The position numbers and the translations under genes are program-made. Positions 31,227 through 35,450 of a stretch of 35,450 nt of DNA are shown here, one piece after another; the stretch's first letter is position 1, and each line of letters begins with the position of its first letter. The stretch lies in assembly GCA_019117545.1 (NCBI GenBank), contig DWZN01000238.1, forward strand, positions 1 through 35,450, given 5' to 3'. The DNA comes from Candidatus Brevibacterium intestinavium (lineage in GTDB: Bacteria; Actinomycetota; Actinomycetes; Actinomycetales; Brevibacteriaceae). The notes beneath the pieces are model-generated. The model did not search any database and had not been told where the DNA came from. It saw only the letters and a program-made list of their open reading frames with translations.

Positions 31227-32725
31227 CAGCGTCCACCACCCCGCCGGTCAGCCTGCCGGAGAAGATCCGCCACTACATCGGCGGAGAGTTCGTCGACTCG
31301 ATCGACGGTGAGGAATTCGATGTCCTCAATCCCGTGACCAACGAGGCCTACATCAAGGCCTCCTCGGGCAAGAAGGCCGATATCGAGGCCGCCGTCGCCG
31401 CGGCGAAGACCGCCTTCGACGAAGGTCCGTGGCCGAAGATGCTGCCGCGTGAGCGCGCCCGCATCCTGGGCCGGATCGCCGACATCGTCGAATCCCGCAA
31501 GGACGAACTGGCCGCGATGGAGTCCCACGACTCCGGGCTGCCGATCACTCAGGCCAAGGGCCAAGCGGCCCGGGCCGCGGAGAACTTCCGCTTCTTCGCC
31601 GACCTCATCGTCGCCCAGGTCGACGACGCCTTCAAGGTTCCGGGCCGCCAGGCCAACTACGTCAATCGCAAGCCGATCGGCGTCGCCGGACTCATCACTC
31701 CCTGGAACACTCCGTTCATGCTCGAGTCGTGGAAGCTGGCCCCGGCGATCGCGACCGGCAACACCGTTGTGCTCAAGCCCGCTGAATTCACCCCGCTCTC
31801 GGCGTCCCTGTGGCCGGGCATCTTCGAAGAGGCCGGTCTGCCGACGGGCGTGTTCAACATGGTCAACGGCTTCGGCGAAGAGGGCTTCGCCGGTGATTCC
31901 CTGGTCAAGCACCCCGATGTCCCGCTCATCTCCTTCACCGGAGAGTCGAAGACCGGCCAGACGATCTTCGCCAATGCCGCACCGTGGCTCAAGGGTCTGT
32001 CGATGGAGCTCGGCGGCAAGTCCCCGGCCGTGGTCTTCGCCGATGCGGACCTCGAGGCCGCCGTCAATGCCACGATCTTCGGCGTCTTCTCGCTCAACGG
32101 GGAACGCTGCACCGCCGGTTCGCGCATCCTCGTCGAGGACTCGATCTACGACGAGTTCGTCGAGCGCTACGCCGCCCAGGCCAAGCGCGTGAAGGTCGGT
32201 CTGCCCTCCGACGAGGCCACCGAGGTGGCTGCGCTGGTCCACCCCGAGCACTTCGAGAAGGTCATGTCCTACGTCGAGATCGGCAAGACCGAGGCCCGTC
32301 TCGTCGCCGGCGGCGGACGCCCGGAGGGCTTCGAGACCGGAAACTTCGTGCAGCCCACCGTCTTCGCCGATGTCAGTCCCGATGCCCGGATCTTCCAGGA
32401 GGAGATCTTCGGACCCGTCGTCGCGATCACCCCCTTCTCCTCCGATGAGGAGGCCCTGGAGCTGGCGAACAACACGAAGTACGGTCTCGCCGCCTACATC
32501 TGGACCTCGGATCTCAAGCGGGCGCACAACTTCTCGCAGGCCGTCGAGTCCGGAATGGTGTGGCTGAACTCGAACAACGTCCGCGATCTGCGCACCCCCT
32601 TCGGCGGTGTCAAGGCCTCGGGACTCGGTCACGAGGGCGGATACCGGTCGATCGACTTCTACACGGATCAGCAGTCCGTGCACATCAACCTCGGCGAGGT
32701 CCACAACCCGGTCTTCGGCAAGTAA
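31223..32725 (+). CDS. hpaE: 5-carboxymethyl-2-hydroxymuconate semialdehyde dehydrogenase
   Basis: The 500-residue aldehyde dehydrogenase oxidises the ring-cleavage product of homoprotocatechuate with NAD+. The general base is Glu262 (SMELGGKSP) and the nucleophile Cys296 (NGERCTAGSR), 34 residues apart. The surrounding wording (NYVNRKPIGVAGLITPWNTPFMLESWKLAPA, PAEFTPLSA, NMVNGFGEE, IFGVFSLNGERCT, VWLNSNNVRDLRTPFGGVK) follows the HpaE family closely. ATG 31223 has AAAGGA about 8 bases before it and overlaps the gntR stop. It is followed by the dioxygenase that makes its substrate. Confidence 0.93.
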   Translation: MTASTTPPVSLPEKIRHYIGGEFVDSIDGEEFDVLNPVTNEAYIKASSGKKADIEAAVAAAKTAFDEGPWPKMLPRERARILGRIADIVESRKDELAAMESHDSGLPITQAKGQAARAAENFRFFADLIVAQVDDAFKVPGRQANYVNRKPIGVAGLITPWNTPFMLESWKLAPAIATGNTVVLKPAEFTPLSASLWPGIFEEAGLPTGVFNMVNGFGEEGFAGDSLVKHPDVPLISFTGESKTGQTIFANAAPWLKGLSMELGGKSPAVVFADADLEAAVNATIFGVFSLNGERCTAGSRILVEDSIYDEFVERYAAQAKRVKVGLPSDEATEVAALVHPEHFEKVMSYVEIGKTEARLVAGGGRPEGFETGNFVQPTVFADVSPDARIFQEEIFGPVVAITPFSSDEEALELANNTKYGLAAYIWTSDLKRAHNFSQAVESGMVWLNSNNVRDLRTPFGGVKASGLGHEGGYRSIDFYTDQQSVHINLGEVHNPVFGK

Positions 32726-32744
32726 TCGAAAGGCTCCTGCGACA

Positions 32745-33857
32745 ATGTCTGACAACATTCCCACCCCCACGGCACCGGCGCCGGACGTGCTGCGCTGCGC
32801 GTACATGGAACTCATCGTCACCGATCTGAAGAAGTCCCGCGACTTCTACGTCGACGTGCTCGACCTGCAGGTCACCGAGGAGGACGAGAACGCCGTCTAT
32901 CTGCGGTCGATGGAGGAGTTCATCCACCACAACCTCATCCTCCGGCAGGGGACGACCGCCGCCGTGGCCGCGTTCTCCTACCGGGTGCGCAGCCCCGAAG
33001 ACGTCGACCGCGCCGAAGCGTACTACCGCGAGCTCGGCTGCGAGGTCCGCCGGAACAGGGACGGCTTCGTCAAGGGCATCGGCGATTCGGTGCGGGTGCA
33101 GGACCCGCTGGGCTTCCCGTACGAATTCTTCTACGACGTCGAGCACGTCGAGCGTCTGGCCTGGCGCTACGACCTGTATTCGCCGGGTGCGCTCGTCCGC
33201 CTCGATCACTTCAACCAGGTCACCCCGGACGTGCCGAAGGCCGTGGACTACATGGAGAAGCTCGGGTTCCGCGTGACCGAGGACATCCAGGACGATGCGG
33301 GCACGGTCTATGCGGCGTGGATGCGTCGCAAGCCGACCGTCCACGACACCGCGATGACCGGAGGCGACGGACCGCGCATGCACCATGTCGCCTTCGCCAC
33401 CCATGAGAAGCACAACATCCTCGCCATCTGCGACAAGCTCGGTGCGCTGCGCCTGTCGGACACGATCGAGCGCGGACCCGGGCGTCACGGAGTCTCGAAC
33501 GCCTTCTACCTCTACCTGCGCGACCCCGACGGCCACCGCATCGAGGTCTACACCCAGGACTACTACACCGGTGACCCCGACAACCCGCGGGTGACCTGGG
33601 ACGTCCACGACAATCAGCGCCGCGACTGGTGGGGCAACCCGGTCGTGCCCTCCTGGTACACCGACGCCTCGCTCGTCCTCGACCTCGACGGCACCCCGAT
33701 GCCGGTCGTCGAACGCACCGACGACTCCGAGATGGAGGTGACCATCGGCGCGGACGGGTTCTCCTACACCCGTCGCGAAGATGCGGCTTCGAGATTCGGC
33801 GCGCATTCGGGCGCCGATGACGGTGAGGACGAGTTCAAGCTCGGCCATCAGCTGTGA
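32745..33857 (+). CDS. hpaD: 3,4-dihydroxyphenylacetate (homoprotocatechuate) 2,3-dioxygenase
   Basis: This 370-residue extradiol dioxygenase of the vicinal-oxygen-chelate fold opens the ring of homoprotocatechuate. It aligns without gaps, from memory, to the well-studied Brevibacterium fuscum enzyme through most of its length. The metal ligands fall at His155 (VRLDHFNQV), His214 (RMHHVAF) and Glu267 (HRIEVYT), and the second-sphere His200 (TVHDTAMTGG) is kept. The C-terminus ends FKLGHQL like its relative. The start at 32745 matches that enzyme's N-terminus (MSDNIP). Its ribosome site is weak (AAAGG 12 bases away), so it may depend on coupling. The B. fuscum enzyme is Fe(II)-dependent; the metal used here is not proven by sequence. 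Confidence 0.96.
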   Translation: MSDNIPTPTAPAPDVLRCAYMELIVTDLKKSRDFYVDVLDLQVTEEDENAVYLRSMEEFIHHNLILRQGTTAAVAAFSYRVRSPEDVDRAEAYYRELGCEVRRNRDGFVKGIGDSVRVQDPLGFPYEFFYDVEHVERLAWRYDLYSPGALVRLDHFNQVTPDVPKAVDYMEKLGFRVTEDIQDDAGTVYAAWMRRKPTVHDTAMTGGDGPRMHHVAFATHEKHNILAICDKLGALRLSDTIERGPGRHGVSNAFYLYLRDPDGHRIEVYTQDYYTGDPDNPRVTWDVHDNQRRDWWGNPVVPSWYTDASLVLDLDGTPMPVVERTDDSEMEVTIGADGFSYTRREDAASRFGAHSGADDGEDEFKLGHQL

Positions 33858-33890
33858 ACCGCGGCCATCGATTGGGAGGAGAGGACGACA

Positions 33891-34676
33891 ATGCTCGATG
33901 AGGCAACGATCGCGGCCATCGCCGACGATCTCGCTCAGGCGGAGAGGACCGGCGAGAAGATCGGGCTGCTGACCGCGAAGTACCCGGACATGACGGTCGA
34001 GGACTCCTATGCGGTGCAGAACGAGTGGCGTCGGCGCGGTGAGGCCGCGGGCCGCCGACTGTACGGGCACAAGATCGGTCTGACCTCGAAGCCGATGCAG
34101 CAGGCCACGGGGATCTCCGAACCCGACTACGGGGCGATCTTCGCCGATCAGGTCTATGACACCGGGGCCGTGATCGACCATTCCCAGTACTCGGGAGTGC
34201 GCATCGAGGTCGAGCTCGCCTTCGTCCTGCGTCAGGAGCTGCGCGGACCCGATGTCAGCCTCTTCGACGTCCTGCGGGCCACCGAGTACGTGGTTCCCGC
34301 GCTCGAGGTCCTGTCCTCGCGCATCGAGATGGACGGGCGCACGATCGTCGACACCATCTCGGACAACGCGGCCCTGGGCGCGATGGTCCTCGGCGGTCGC
34401 CCGGTCGCCGTCGACGCCGTCGACCTGCGCCGGGTGAATGCGCTGCTCTACCGCAACGAGACGATCGAGGACTCCGGAGTCGCCGCCGCCGTGCTCGACC
34501 ATCCGGCCCGCGGCATCGTGTGGCTGGCGAACAAGCTCGCCGAACACGGCGATGTGCTGCCGGCCGGGGAGACCGTGCTGGCCGGGTCGTTCACCCGCCC
34601 CATGTGGGTCCATCCCGGTGACACCGTCCATGCCGACTACGGAGAGTTGGGAGCCATCACATGTCGTTTCGTCTAG
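33891..34676 (+). CDS. hpaH: 2-oxo-hept-4-ene-1,7-dioate hydratase
   Basis: The 261-residue enzyme of the FAH/hydratase-decarboxylase family adds water to 2-oxohept-4-enedioate. Family segments are [48 protein letters not shown], the metal-binding [10 protein letters not shown] (Glu-x-Glu), [28 protein letters not shown] and [11 protein letters not shown]...AGSFTRP. Its ATG follows hpaD by 33 bases with GGGAGGAGAG as ribosome site, and its 3' end overlaps hpaI by 16 bases. Confidence 0.94.
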   Translation: MLDEATIAAIADDLAQAERTGEKIGLLTAKYPDMTVEDSYAVQNEWRRRGEAAGRRLYGHKIGLTSKPMQQATGISEPDYGAIFADQVYDTGAVIDHSQYSGVRIEVELAFVLRQELRGPDVSLFDVLRATEYVVPALEVLSSRIEMDGRTIVDTISDNAALGAMVLGGRPVAVDAVDLRRVNALLYRNETIEDSGVAAAVLDHPARGIVWLANKLAEHGDVLPAGETVLAGSFTRPMWVHPGDTVHADYGELGAITCRFV

Positions 34677-35449
34677 ACCTTCCGCAGACCTTCGCCGAGC
34701 GTGTGTCGGCCCTGGACGAGGGCCGGCACCTGGCCGGGATGTGGGTGTGCTCGGGCTCGCCCGTGGCTGCCGAGATCGCCGCGGCCTCGGGGATGCAGTG
34801 GGTGCTCATCGATGCCGAGCACTCTCCGATCGGCCTCGAGACGACGACCTCGCTGCTGCGGGCGATGAATGGCTACCCGGCCACCCCGGTGGTGCGGGTG
34901 CCGGTCAATGACCGGGTGCTGATCAAGCAGTTCCTCGACCTCGGCGCCCAGAATCTGCTGGTGCCGATGGTCGATACCGAAACCGACGCCGAGGCGGCCG
35001 TGGCCGCCGTCCGCTATCCGCCCAGGGGTGTGCGCGGGGTGGGGTCGGCCCTGGCCCGGGCCTCACGCTGGAACGCCGTGGACGGCTATCTGTCCCGGGC
35101 CGAGGAGCTCCTGTCCCTGACCGTGCAGATCGAATCGGCGACCGCGGTCGACAACGCCGCCGCGATCGCCGCGGTCGACGGCATCGACCAGGTCTTCGTG
35201 GGTCCGTCCGATCTGGCCGCGTCGATGGGCCTGCTCGGCCAGCAGACGCATCCCGAGGTCACGGACGCGGTGGCTCGGACGTTCGAGGCCGTGCGTGCGG
35301 CGGGCAAACCTGTCGGCGTCAACGCCTTCGACCCCGACCAGGCTCGGAAGTACCTCGAGGCGGGGGCCTCGTTCGTCCTCGTCGGCGCCGATGTCGGTCT
35401 GATGATGAACGGCGCCCGTGCCTGGGCGCAGACCTGGGTTCAGGACTGA
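34661..35449 (+). CDS. hpaI: 4-hydroxy-2-oxo-heptane-1,7-dioate aldolase
   Basis: The 262-residue class II (metal-dependent) aldolase of the HpcH/HpaI family splits the hydrated intermediate into pyruvate and succinate semialdehyde. Visible active-site segments are IDAEHSPIGLE (Asp51, Glu53, His54), VVRVPVND (Arg79), QIESATAVDN (metal-binding Glu) and VFVGPSDLAASMG (metal-binding Asp). The ATG at 34661 overlaps hpaH by 16 bases, with GGAG in the hpaH coding sequence as ribosome site. The frame closes with TGA at 35447-35449, one base before the window ends, so later operon genes, such as a succinate semialdehyde dehydrogenase, could follow. Confidence 0.94.
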   Translation: MSFRLDLPQTFAERVSALDEGRHLAGMWVCSGSPVAAEIAAASGMQWVLIDAEHSPIGLETTTSLLRAMNGYPATPVVRVPVNDRVLIKQFLDLGAQNLLVPMVDTETDAEAAVAAVRYPPRGVRGVGSALARASRWNAVDGYLSRAEELLSLTVQIESATAVDNAAAIAAVDGIDQVFVGPSDLAASMGLLGQQTHPEVTDAVARTFEAVRAAGKPVGVNAFDPDQARKYLEAGASFVLVGADVGLMMNGARAWAQTWVQD

Positions 35450-35450
35450 G

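Noticed and set aside
1..35450. CRISPR arrays, tRNA or rRNA genes, phage or integrase genes
   Set aside because: No spaced direct repeats, cloverleaf-like sequences or mobile-element enzymes were found on either strand.

Overview
The window is GC-rich, densely packed DNA from a soil-type actinobacterium. It has frequent GTG starts, many ATGA stop/start overlaps, a DUF222-HNH gene and apparently leaderless genes. The extradiol dioxygenase aligns residue for residue, from memory, with the Brevibacterium fuscum homoprotocatechuate 2,3-dioxygenase, so Brevibacterium or a close relative is my best guess. I see no tRNA, rRNA, CRISPR array or intact insertion sequence.

Layout. 1-1330: the tail of a multicopper oxidase, then an AbiEi-type antitoxin gene followed by a broken AbiEii toxin gene. 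1391-3619: an SDR oxidoreductase, a DHFR/RibD-fold reductase and a small alarmone synthetase. 3709-9051: an IclR regulator divergent from benzoylformate decarboxylase, benzaldehyde dehydrogenase and an aromatic-acid MFS carrier, a module that would turn phenylglyoxylate into benzoate. 9086-15751: an ABC importer operon (binding lipoprotein, two permeases, ATPase) with a HAD phosphatase and an EEP-fold phosphoesterase, divergent from a HutC-type GntR regulator. 15829-20965: a type-B PutA divergent from an unusual regulator that joins transposase-like helix-turn-helix domains to a GntR domain. 21002-25487: MgtE with a 14-codon leader ORF, uridine kinase, a DUF222-HNH protein, a coupled 90-residue protein and a four-helix membrane protein. 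25504-35449: a homoprotocatechuate meta-cleavage cluster. It has a MobA-like flavin hydroxylase and an MHS transporter on the minus strand. On the plus strand are a FAH-RraA fusion, a GntR regulator, hpaE, hpaD, hpaH and hpaI.

How the genes work together. The hpa cluster should take homoprotocatechuate to pyruvate and succinate semialdehyde. No two-component HpaBC hydroxylase and no HpaF isomerase are present. The flavin hydroxylase and the RraA domain are candidates for the unfilled steps. A 14-bp sequence occurs upstream of both the hydroxylase and the hpa operon, which suggests one regulator controls both.

Most striking observations: (i) an MgtL-like leader ORF (MDPD...PLPLF) with a near-perfect Shine-Dalgarno before mgtE, and a long-range helix that would reach the mgtE ribosome site; (ii) a 19/20 inverted repeat shared by the promoter and the interior of the transposase-HTH/GntR regulator; (iii) the FAH-RraA fusion; (iv) the shared operator tying the hydroxylase to the hpa operon. 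Family assignments come from reading translations and recalled motifs, not from database searches.
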